From the NCBI GenBank assembly GCA_017883345.1, contig JADGNT010000396.1:1-5525 (forward strand): a stretch of DNA of 5,525 nt, given 5' to 3'. The position numbers and the translations under genes are program-made. The notes beneath the pieces are model-generated. The model made no database searches, was not told the DNA's origin, and saw only the letters and a list, made by a program, of their open reading frames with translations. The stretch is from Candidatus Solibacter sp. (lineage in GTDB: Bacteria; Acidobacteriota; Terriglobia; Bryobacterales; Bryobacteraceae). This document shows, piece by piece, positions 1-5,525 of this stretch (the first letter of the stretch is position 1; each line of letters starts with the position of its first letter).

Positions 1-253
1 TCCAAAACAGTCGAAATCCCTTGCGGTGCCAAGCTATGACGGTTCCCGGTTTGACGATGCAAAGAGCCGAGCGCCATTCGGCCCAGGCTCCACAAAGCCA
101 AGCCCACAGGAACCGGTCGAACCGGTTCAGTTTTGGCTTCTTGACCGAGCGTTGCATCACGCCAAGCTGATGGCGGAGAGCCAGGATCTCAAGCTGCAAC
201 GCCGCTCGAGTGCGGAAGACAGACATTATGGACGCGAGCAGTGCCGATAACAC
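1..253 (-). CDS. Integrase/DDE-type transposase, N-terminal fragment (cut by window edge)
   Basis: Reading the minus strand leftward from 253 gives 84 open codons that run off the window. The protein contains LQLEILALRHQLGV, RSVKKPKLNRFDRF, WRSALCIVKP and TVIAWHRKGFRLFW. I recognise these as the N-terminal region of integrase-core (rve/DDE) transposases common in Acidobacteriota and related soil bacteria. In that family the DDE catalytic core follows this region, so it would lie outside the window and its integrity cannot be judged. The start is uncertain. I chose GTG at 253 because the family-like stretch LSALLASIMSVFRTR begins right after it. An in-frame ATG lies at 226 and another at 334, and none has a convincing Shine-Dalgarno. 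KPG appears where I would expect KPE from memory, a possible sign of drift. The gene lies on the same strand as the upstream GH5 gene but is probably an independent insertion. Family recognition is fairly sure; start and functionality are not. Confidence 0.75.
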   Translation of the reverse strand, partial: MLSALLASIMSVFRTRAALQLEILALRHQLGVMQRSVKKPKLNRFDRFLWAWLCGAWAEWRSALCIVKPGTVIAWHRKGFRLFW

Positions 254-402
254 GGCCGTCGACGGGAATTGACGGAAAATGTGCAACTCCCACTGTATTA
301 GCCAGATCCGAATTTGCGAGAAGCACAAGTCCATATACCGCGGCTTGACCGCCATGAGCGATCCAGTTCCACTAGCAAGCACCGGCGTCGGCATCCGGTT
401 CT

Positions 403-429
403 TGGGCACCGTGAAAGATCAGGTGCCCA
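403..429 (-). terminator. Probable 3' hairpin of the GH5 gene
   Basis: TGGGCACC at 403-410 and GGTGCCCA at 422-429 are perfect reverse complements, giving an 8-bp stem with six G:C pairs around an 11-nt loop. In the minus-strand transcript the hairpin begins 10 nt after the TAG stop of the GH5 gene, which is where a terminator or mRNA-stabilising hairpin belongs. No U-run follows the stem, so it is not a classical intrinsic terminator. A 3'-end stabilising structure or a weak/Rho-assisted terminator are alternatives. Confidence 0.5.
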
Positions 430-439
430 GCCTGTTCCT

Positions 440-1606
440 CTACTTGATTTCGCCGTGCATGGCGGACTTGGCGAACTGTCCGGACGCGTTGAGCGTATAG
501 TTCCAGTCGCTGATCAGCGTCGGGCCCCACTCCGGGTCGAAACACCAGACTGTCCAACTGATGTTCTTGCCCTCCAGATACTTGATAATCGCCGGGCCGT
601 AGGCGGCAATCGTTGCGCTGTTGCCAAAGCCGCCGCGCCCCGCGGGAGCGGCGGGCGGAGTCGTGGGAATTGGGGTTCCCGGCGCGGCGAATCCGCCGAA
701 TTCCGTAGCGATAAGCGGGTACTTGGCGGCCGCGAAGCCGAAATCCTCTTCCCACTTCGGCTCCCACGGTTGGGTCCTCTTGTTCGAATAGGGGTGGACC
801 GTATATCCGATGCCCTCCGCCGCTATGGGGTTGAGGCGCAGCGGGGTGAGATCGTACGCCCAGTCGAAGCCGGCTACCAACGGAATCACCTGCCGGGTAT
901 TGGCCCGGATCACGGCAATCTCATCTTCCACTATGCTCTTCCACGCGTCCCAGGAAACCCTGCCGAATGCCGCCGGCTCGTTAAACAGCTCAAAGAAAAC
1001 CACCGTGTTGTTGCGGCCGTAGCGGCGGGACATGGCGCGCCAGAATCCGTAAGTCTCTTCCTTCGTGGTGTCGTACATCGGGTCCTGGTAGACACCCGTC
1101 GTCATGTTGCCGATCGAGTGCCAGTCAATCATGATGTACATGCCCAGGTCCGTGGCCCATTCCACGGCTTGGTCCAAAAGTTTGATATATTCCACCCCGC
1201 CACGCTCACGCCAGGCCACAGGGTGCACGGGAATACGGAGCAGCGTCGTCCCCATCTGCTGGACTTTGACGAAATGATCCTTGTTCCAGTGCCCCTGCAT
1301 CTCGAGTTTGTCGGGATCGGAAATGGACAGCCCGCGGAACAGTACCGGTTTGCCATCCGGATCGACGAACCGATTGCCCTTTACCGAGATCAGTGGCATC
1401 TTGGTGGCGTTCGGGTTGGGAGCGCCCCGACCGGCCCCGGGGGCTTGGTCCCGCCACCAGTAGTGCGAACGCGCCGGCGCGGGCGACGGCACCGCAGCGC
1501 CCCGGCCTGCTGGTGCCGCGGTCTGCGGGTTGGGCTGCGCAAACGCCATGACGCAGCACCAAAGCAACGCCAGAGTGACCGCTCCGATTACTGTGAATCG
1601 CTTCAT
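440..1606 (-). CDS. Secreted glycoside hydrolase family 5 (cellulase-type) enzyme
   Basis: This 388-aa protein should hydrolyse a beta-linked glycan outside the cytoplasm by the retaining mechanism of GH clan A. Residues 1-23 are a signal peptide (Lys/Arg start, hydrophobic core, AFA before QPNPQ). Residues 24-68 form an Ala/Pro/Gly/Arg-rich linker. The catalytic (beta/alpha)8 barrel runs from about 70 to 385, beginning VKGNRFVDPDGKPVLFRGLS. Visible clan-A residues are R124 (LLRIPVHP), H163 (IDWHSIGN), N209-E210 (FELFNEP, acid/base), H271 and Y273 (VHPYSNK), E302 (ATEFGGF, nucleophile) and W354 (SWTVWCFDP). A short PAGRGG-type insert (308-328) follows the nucleophile strand. The ATG at 1606 is preferred over an upstream ATG at 1771 because it starts the signal peptide and has a GGAAGAAGG Shine-Dalgarno (1613-1621) 6 nt upstream. 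The gene is transcribed divergently from the 1097-aa glycosidase. Endoglucanase is the default guess; mannanase or another GH5 specificity is possible, and I cannot assign a subfamily. Confidence 0.9.
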   Translation of the reverse strand: MKRFTVIGAVTLALLWCCVMAFAQPNPQTAAPAGRGAAVPSPAPARSHYWWRDQAPGAGRGAPNPNATKMPLISVKGNRFVDPDGKPVLFRGLSISDPDKLEMQGHWNKDHFVKVQQMGTTLLRIPVHPVAWRERGGVEYIKLLDQAVEWATDLGMYIMIDWHSIGNMTTGVYQDPMYDTTKEETYGFWRAMSRRYGRNNTVVFFELFNEPAAFGRVSWDAWKSIVEDEIAVIRANTRQVIPLVAGFDWAYDLTPLRLNPIAAEGIGYTVHPYSNKRTQPWEPKWEEDFGFAAAKYPLIATEFGGFAAPGTPIPTTPPAAPAGRGGFGNSATIAAYGPAIIKYLEGKNISWTVWCFDPEWGPTLISDWNYTLNASGQFAKSAMHGEIK

Positions 1607-1703
1607 TGCACACCTTCTTCCGAATTGGGTACGAAATGCCGGGGCCCTCAACTCCGCCAGGCGGCCAGTCCTGCACCTGCTTGCGCTTTCGACTGTCAGC
1701 GGC

Positions 1704-1712
1704 ATATTAGCA
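1704..1712 (-). promoter_or_regulatory. Candidate extended -10 promoter element for the GH5 gene
   Basis: Read on the minus strand this is TGC-TAATAT, which fits an extended -10 element (TG-n followed by a -10 hexamer matching TATAAT at four of six positions). It would start transcription near 1697, giving a leader of about 90 nt before the GH5 ATG at 1606. A -35 box at normal spacing is poor (TTAGTC), which is tolerable for an extended -10 promoter. The surroundings are GC-rich, so an AT-rich hexamer here stands out. Sigma-factor preferences of this organism are unknown. Confidence 0.4.
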
Positions 1713-2018
1713 CGCCGCCATGCCGCGACTAAAGCACCAATCATCGTCGACCTTACACCCGGGTTCAACACAATACGCAGGCATTAAGGCCCGGCAGAGC
1801 AACGGACACTCGAAAGGTCCCACTGTACTCGCCCGCCATTGCTGCGCCTTCAGGAGCGCTAGCCCGGCGAAGAGGGCCCGGATGTCATGGGTATTCATCG
1901 CAGTTTCATGCCGAATCAGACGCAGGCAGACTGTACATCGAGCAAATCCGCGACGAGTGGTGCTCTACACTTCACTCGGACGCATCGCGGGCATCCCGGA
2001 CTTATGCCGTTATCCGAG

Positions 2019-2058
2019 TTGCGCATCGATTGTACCGGATATATCCTACAGTATCGTT
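2019..2058 (+). promoter_or_regulatory. Candidate promoter/operator with palindrome upstream of the 1097-aa glycosidase
   Basis: Two weak sigma70-like readings are possible: TTGCGC (2019-2024) with TATCCT (2042-2047) at 17-nt spacing, or TTGTAC (2030-2035) with TATCGT (2052-2057) at 16-nt spacing. The perfect 10-bp palindrome GGATATATCC lies at 2037-2046 and is flanked by TGTA (2031-2034) and TACA (2047-2050). It therefore overlaps either promoter, as an operator might. The start codon is about 50 nt downstream. Matches to consensus are modest, so the exact promoter is uncertain. Confidence 0.25.
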
Positions 2059-2097
2059 GCGCCCGTGTGCGCCGCGTTTTCTTACGAAAGAGGCTAC

Positions 2098-5000
2098 ATG
2101 CGCAGGTCAATCGCTTTACTCAGCCTGATCCTTGGTTGCGTTCTTCTTCTGCCAGCCAAAACCGTGGTGTTCTGGCAGGAAGGCTTCCCGACCGTCGCGA
2201 GCCAACCGGTGACGCGCGACGCCCTGGTGAAGGCCCTGGACGGCGCGGACACCGCATTTGTGGGTCTCGAAGGGCTCAAAGACTCTGCCACGCTGGCCGG
2301 AGCCGGCCTGCTGGTGCTGCCTTACGGTTCCTGCGTGCCGGTGGAGGCGTGGAGCGCCATTCAGGGATATCTGCGCACCGGAGGGAATCTGCTCGTGCTC
2401 GGCGGCCAGCCGTTCCGGGTTCCCGTCAGCCTGGTCAACGGCAAGTTCGTGCAGGGTGTGGCGCAAGACAGTTACTCACGCGAGTTCGGCATCCAACATA
2501 CCTACGTGGCCCCGCCGCAGGACGCGGCGAAGTTCGAGTGGAGGGCCGGGTACTCCTTTCTGCGCGCGCCGGCCGTACGGGCGCGACGCTTCTTCGTGCT
2601 GGAGGGCCGCTTCAACGGCCTAGGCTACATGGTGAACTCCGAGGGCCTGCAAGGGGCCGCGCCCGTGGTGGTTTCGGACCGCGCGGGCGGCGGGTTCGGC
2701 AGGGGCGGAGTGGGCGCCGGCGCTCCCGGCGCAGCGGCTCCGGGCGCGGCAGCGGCCGGAGGTCGAGGCGCTGGCGCAGAGGCGGGAGCAGCAGGTGGAC
2801 AGGGGCCGGTTACCTCCAGCGGACGCGGCGGCGCGGCAACGGCCAACTCGCGCGCTGTGTTGGTCGACTTCGAACCGGCCGCGGGCTACTGGGATTCGGC
2901 GGACGGCATTTCGCTAATTCACGAAACGGCGGCTTACGCACGCCAGGGCCCCATCGCCCTCACGCTGGAGATGCCTTTTTCCACGTTGATGCCGGATGAG
3001 ACTCCACGCGTGCGGATCCATCTTCGCAGCGGACGGCGAGAACTCGCGGGCGAAGTCAAAGTCGAACTCGTCTCGGAGACTACCGTCCTGGAGACGCTGC
3101 GCGCGCCCTGCTCAGGGACCACCGTGGACGCGGAATTGCCGTTCAGCAAAGCTTACCCGCCAGGCTTCTATACCGTCCGTGGCGTGTGGGAGGAGAACGG
3201 GCAGGGGCGCGAGGCGTATCACAACGGCCTGTGGGTGGAGGACCGGAAACTGCTGACCACGGGGCCGGCGTTCGGCGCCAAGGGCGACTACCTCACGCGC
3301 GACGGCAAGCCGTTCTTCCCGGTGGGCGCCAATTACTTCTCCACCGAAGCCAACGGCTGGGATTTCGCCGGACCGCGCAACGCGTGGATCTGGGAACGGG
3401 ACTTTGCGGAGATGCAGCGGTACGGCGTGAATTTCATCCGCACCGGCGTGTGGTCGCTCAACGCGAGGCAACTCGACGCCGCCAACAAGGGCGCGACAGA
3501 GCGGTTCCTGCGGAACCTGGAAGCGTTCTTGCTGTCTGCGAGGCGGCACAACATCATCGTCAATTGGACGTTCTATGCGTTCACGCCGAATCCGGTGGAC
3601 CCGAGCGTGCCGCCGCCGGCTCCGGCCACCCCGCTGACAGCGGCGCCGGCTCAAAACGGTCCGGCGGCCGCGCAATTGGCGCCGGTAGCGGTGGCCGGCG
3701 CGGGACGCGGCGGCCGCGGAGGCGCGCCGCAGGGCCCTCCCCAACCGAACGTGTACCTGAACCCGGCGTCGGTCAAGACCGAGCTGAATTACGTGCTTTC
3801 GATTGTGAACCGCTTCAAGGACCTGCCGTTTCTGTGCTGGGACTTGATCAACGAGCCCAGCTTCGCCAACCCGAACCGCCTGTGGACAGGCAACACGCCC
3901 AACGGCGACCAGGAGGAATTGGACCTCTGGCACGCATGGCTGGCCAAGAAGTACGGCGGCATCGAGGCGCTGGCATCCGCATGGCGGGTCACGCCCGAAT
4001 CGTTGGGAAGCTTCGACAACGTGCCGCTCCCCACCACTGCGCAACTCACCTTCGGACGCTATCAGAATGTCGGGATGGCGCGGGCGTCCGACTACAATCT
4101 GTTCGCGCAGGAGGGGTTCACTGGCTGGGTGCGGGCCATGGTGACGGCGATTCAGGGCACGGGCAGCAAGCAACTGGTGAACGTCGGGCAGGACGAAGGC
4201 GGCGTCACCAACCGCGTGCTGAACCAGTTCTACGCGTCCGGCGGCGTGTCTTTCACCACCAACCACACCTATTGGCAGGATGACGCGCTGCTCTGGGATT
4301 CCGTAGTGGCGAAACGTCCGGGCATGCCCAATATCGTGGGCGAGACCGGCTACCAGCCGGTCCGCTCGGCCGACTCCACGTGGCGATACGACGAGATTAC
4401 GGGGATGCCGCTGAACGAGAAAAAGTGGGTCCTCGGCTTTGCGGCGGGATCGGGCGGCGCGTTGATGTGGGACTGGGACCGCGAAGTCGATTTCGGCATC
4501 AAGCGCAGCGACGGTTCCGCCAAGACTTTGCAGACTGCCATGCGCGCGGTGGGGCAGTTCGCCGAGAAATCGGCGCCGTATGCCACGGGCCTGATCCAGC
4601 CTCAGGTGGCCCTCATCTTGCCGCAGTCCTTCCAGCTTTCGGTCTATAACAAGAGCGCGCTCGAAGCGCAGCAGCGGGCCGTTCGGGCGCTGTATCACTA
4701 CGCGCGGGCCGAAGCCTACGCCGTAGGCGAGTACCAGATCGAGAGCCTGGGCAACCCCAAGCTGATCATCCTGCCATCGCCAAAAGGCCTGACCGACAGT
4801 GCGTGGGAAGCCATACGAGGCAAGGTGAACGACGGCGCCACGTTGCTGATTTCGGGGCCATTCGACGGGGACGCCCACTTCCATCCGACCGGCCGCAACA
4901 CGGCGGTGGGCCTGAGCTATGAGACCGTCGCGCTCACCGTCCGGCACGAGTTGCTGAAGTTTCCAGGCGGGGAGGGATGGCTCTCCTACAGCGGTGACAA

Positions 5001-5391
5001 GACGACTTATCTCGACCGAGCGATCCTGCCTGACAAGACCCTGTGGGTCGAGAAATCGCTGGGCAAGGGCAAGATCCTGTTTACTCCTCTGCCTCTGGAG
5101 TTGAACGACAACGAACAGGCGGTGGGCGACGTGTACAAGTACGCCTTGAAAACTGCCGGCGTGGCGCCGACCTATACAACCACCCTGCAGGACCCCGGGA
5201 TGTTGATCTGCCCGACGAAATTCCCGCACTCGACCCTGTACGTCCTGGTTTCCGAAACGGGCCAGCAGGCGGTGTCGTTCACGGACCAGAAGAGCGGTAA
5301 GCAGTTCTCCGGCACGCTCGAGCCGGGCCGGTCGGCGATGCTGCTCGTGGGCGACGACGGAACGGCGCTGGCGACTTACAACTGGAAGTAA
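2098..5391 (+). CDS. Exported multidomain clan-A glycosidase (GH42/GH5-like) with flanking Rossmann-like domains
   Basis: The protein is 1097 aa and probably a retaining exo- or endo-glycosidase acting in the periplasm or outside. Residues 1-20 are a signal peptide (MRRS, hydrophobic run, LLPA). Residues about 22-195 resemble a Rossmann-like glutamine-amidotransferase/trimerization fold. Residues 196-250 are a Gly/Ala/Arg-rich linker. Residues about 251-385 look like a beta-sandwich. The TIM barrel spans about 395-815: R448 (NFIRTG), N585-E586 (LINEPS, acid/base), H723 and Y725 (NHTYW), E749 (VGETGY, nucleophile) and W791 (ALMWDWD). After the acid/base, WHAWLAKKYGGIEALASAWR (611-630) resembles the GH42 pattern. 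A second Rossmann-like segment covers about 835-1000, followed by a small beta-rich tail. A Pro/Ala/Gly-rich insert (498-548) interrupts the barrel. ATG 2098 is chosen because it begins the signal peptide and GAAAGAGG (2086-2093) lies 4 nt upstream; the frame is open further upstream but without protein-like sequence. Typical GH42 enzymes are roughly 650-700 aa, so this one is enlarged. Beta-galactosidase is one option; the substrate is unknown. Confidence 0.88.
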   Translation: MRRSIALLSLILGCVLLLPAKTVVFWQEGFPTVASQPVTRDALVKALDGADTAFVGLEGLKDSATLAGAGLLVLPYGSCVPVEAWSAIQGYLRTGGNLLVLGGQPFRVPVSLVNGKFVQGVAQDSYSREFGIQHTYVAPPQDAAKFEWRAGYSFLRAPAVRARRFFVLEGRFNGLGYMVNSEGLQGAAPVVVSDRAGGGFGRGGVGAGAPGAAAPGAAAAGGRGAGAEAGAAGGQGPVTSSGRGGAATANSRAVLVDFEPAAGYWDSADGISLIHETAAYARQGPIALTLEMPFSTLMPDETPRVRIHLRSGRRELAGEVKVELVSETTVLETLRAPCSGTTVDAELPFSKAYPPGFYTVRGVWEENGQGREAYHNGLWVEDRKLLTTGPAFGAKGDYLTRDGKPFFPVGANYFSTEANGWDFAGPRNAWIWERDFAEMQRYGVNFIRTGVWSLNARQLDAANKGATERFLRNLEAFLLSARRHNIIVNWTFYAFTPNPVDPSVPPPAPATPLTAAPAQNGPAAAQLAPVAVAGAGRGGRGGAPQGPPQPNVYLNPASVKTELNYVLSIVNRFKDLPFLCWDLINEPSFANPNRLWTGNTPNGDQEELDLWHAWLAKKYGGIEALASAWRVTPESLGSFDNVPLPTTAQLTFGRYQNVGMARASDYNLFAQEGFTGWVRAMVTAIQGTGSKQLVNVGQDEGGVTNRVLNQFYASGGVSFTTNHTYWQDDALLWDSVVAKRPGMPNIVGETGYQPVRSADSTWRYDEITGMPLNEKKWVLGFAAGSGGALMWDWDREVDFGIKRSDGSAKTLQTAMRAVGQFAEKSAPYATGLIQPQVALILPQSFQLSVYNKSALEAQQRAVRALYHYARAEAYAVGEYQIESLGNPKLIILPSPKGLTDSAWEAIRGKVNDGATLLISGPFDGDAHFHPTGRNTAVGLSYETVALTVRHELLKFPGGEGWLSYSGDKTTYLDRAILPDKTLWVEKSLGKGKILFTPLPLELNDNEQAVGDVYKYALKTAGVAPTYTTTLQDPGMLICPTKFPHSTLYVLVSETGQQAVSFTDQKSGKQFSGTLEPGRSAMLLVGDDGTALATYNWK
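2683..2847 (+). repeat. Gly/Ala/Arg-rich low-complexity linker in the 1097-aa glycosidase
   Basis: Codons 196-250 encode a run made almost only of Gly, Ala, Pro and Arg, with GRGG, GGRG and GRGG motifs and two tandem GAAAPG-like units. It has no predicted fold and sits between the N-terminal Rossmann-like domain and the beta-sandwich. The reading frame continues intact across it, so it is a coding low-complexity tract rather than an intergenic repeat. Confidence 0.75.
3589..3741 (+). repeat. Pro/Ala/Gly-rich low-complexity insert inside the TIM barrel
   Basis: Codons 498-548 encode Pro/Ala-rich sequence ending in AGRGGRGGAPQGPPQP. It follows a predicted barrel strand (IIVNWTFYAF) and precedes the helix leading to the acid/base strand (LCWDLINEP). 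It should therefore form a disordered loop on the catalytic face side of the barrel. Its composition matches the linker at 2683-2847 and the inserts in the neighbouring GH5 enzyme. Confidence 0.7.
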
Positions 5392-5420
5392 CCGCAAGGG
5401 CAGGGCAATACCGCACCCGT

Positions 5421-5525
5421 TTAGACGGCTTGCGCCCGCTGGCCGTCCCACGAGTACGTCTTACCGTTGCGGATGGCCAGCACGCCCAGCAGCGTGGGCA
5501 GCGTGGAGTAAAAGCCGGTGTCGAT
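5421..5525 (-). CDS. C-terminal fragment, probable Gfo/Idh/MocA-family oxidoreductase (cut by window edge)
   Basis: On the minus strand the last 34 codons of a gene enter from the right edge and end in TAA at 5421-5423. The peptide starts IDTGFYSTLPTLLGV, continues LAIRNGKTYSWDG and ends QRAQAV. The pattern of a hydrophobic helix, then an A-I-R-x-G-K segment, then an aromatic-W-D motif near the C-terminus is typical of Gfo/Idh/MocA NAD(P)-dependent oxidoreductases, which act on sugars, polyols and their derivatives. The nucleotide-binding N-terminus and catalytic residues are outside the window. It converges on the glycosidase gene with only 29 bp between the two stops and no clear terminator in that gap. 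The coding call is good because the frame ends on a clean stop with protein-like sequence. The family call rests on a short tail and is moderate. Confidence 0.55.
   Translation of the reverse strand: MDTGFYSTLPTLLGVLAIRNGKTYSWDGQRAQAV

Larger units (their letters stand above)
1607..2097. other. Divergent intergenic region between two glycosidase genes
   Basis: This 491-bp gap separates the divergent starts of the two secreted glycosidases. I see no credible gene in it. The reading frame of the large glycosidase stays open upstream to about 1720, and a 63-codon minus frame spans 1707-1898, but neither has a ribosome binding site or recognisable protein sequence. What it does hold is an extended -10 element for the leftward gene (1704-1712), a weak promoter plus palindrome near the rightward gene (2019-2058), and the Shine-Dalgarno sites of both genes. 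Most of the stretch 1790-2015 has no structure I can explain. It is long enough for binding sites of a regulator shared by both genes, which is inference only. Confidence 0.6.

Noticed and set aside
112..128. Inverted repeat AACCGGT-CGA-ACCGGTT
   Set aside because: It lies inside the transposase coding region, where it encodes the repeated NRFDRF residues. No reason to treat it as a regulatory site.
26..250. 74-codon plus-strand frame at the left end
   Set aside because: It is the antisense shadow of the integrase/transposase fragment, whose minus-strand translation carries recognisable family sequence.
256..265. Palindrome CCGTCGACGG next to the transposase start
   Set aside because: Short GC-rich palindrome with no extension, no pairing site and no promoter context. 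Chance is the simplest explanation.
314..1732. 472-codon plus-strand open frame opposite the GH5 gene
   Set aside because: The GH5 reading has a signal peptide, Shine-Dalgarno and all catalytic residues. The opposite frame gives an Arg-rich, unrecognisable protein.
288..1827. TCCCACTGTA occurring at both 288-297 and 1818-1827
   Set aside because: A 10-base match between two sites is expected by chance several times in a 5.5-kb window, and no extended similarity surrounds it.
1707..1898. 63-codon minus-strand frame in the divergent region
   Set aside because: No Shine-Dalgarno, no recognisable sequence, and it overlaps the likely GH5 promoter.
1720..2097. Longer N-terminus for the large glycosidase (start at 1720)
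   Set aside because: The extension would bury the signal peptide 126 residues inside the protein, and it has no protein-like sequence. ATG 2098 has GAAAGAGG just upstream.
2128..2139. Possible lipobox (ILGC, Cys14) in the large glycosidase
   Set aside because: The residue before Gly is Leu rather than a usual lipobox residue, and strongly hydrophobic VLLLPA follows the Cys. Ordinary signal peptidase cleavage after LLPA is more likely.
3112..5451. 779-codon open frame on the minus strand opposite the large glycosidase
   Set aside because: It is antisense to a well-supported gene with clear catalytic motifs. The translation is Arg/Val/Gln/His-rich, without domains or a ribosome binding site. 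High G/C at third codon positions commonly leaves such frames open.

Overview
The window looks like a piece of a high-GC Gram-negative soil bacterium. The best guess is Acidobacteriota of the Bryobacterales/Solibacter type. The clues are two exported glycosidases that carry Ala/Pro/Gly/Arg-rich 'AGRGG' low-complexity inserts, an integrase-type transposase N-terminus of a kind I associate with such genomes, and strong G/C bias at third codon positions. That bias also produces very long antisense shadow ORFs. The taxonomic call is recognition by eye, not a database result.

Layout from left to right. (1) Positions 1-253, minus strand: the N-terminal part of an integrase/DDE-type transposase that runs off the left edge. 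(2) Positions 254-439: a short gap with a perfect 8-bp inverted repeat just downstream of the next gene's stop, a probable 3' hairpin. (3) Positions 440-1606, minus strand: a complete secreted glycoside hydrolase of the GH5/cellulase type, 388 aa, with signal peptide, acid/base Glu and nucleophile Glu all visible. (4) Positions 1607-2097: a 491-bp divergent intergenic region with a good extended -10 candidate for the GH5 gene and a weaker promoter/palindrome candidate for the right-hand gene. (5) Positions 2098-5391, plus strand: a large exported multidomain clan-A glycosidase, 1097 aa. Its GH42/GH5-like TIM barrel sits between two Rossmann-like (glutamine-amidotransferase/beta-galactosidase-trimerization-like) segments that resemble each other. 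(6) Positions 5421-5525, minus strand: the last 34 codons of a gene that converges on the large glycosidase, probably a Gfo/Idh/MocA-type oxidoreductase.

Taken together this is a small carbohydrate-use locus. Two exported glycosidases are transcribed divergently from one control region. A probable sugar/polyol oxidoreductase lies on the right flank and a mobile-element gene on the left. The substrate is not readable from the sequence; a beta-linked plant or microbial glycan is the natural inference. No CRISPR array, defence system, RNA gene or clearly new genetic system was seen. The most unusual features are the architecture of the 1097-aa protein and the shared low-complexity inserts placed inside the catalytic domains of both enzymes.
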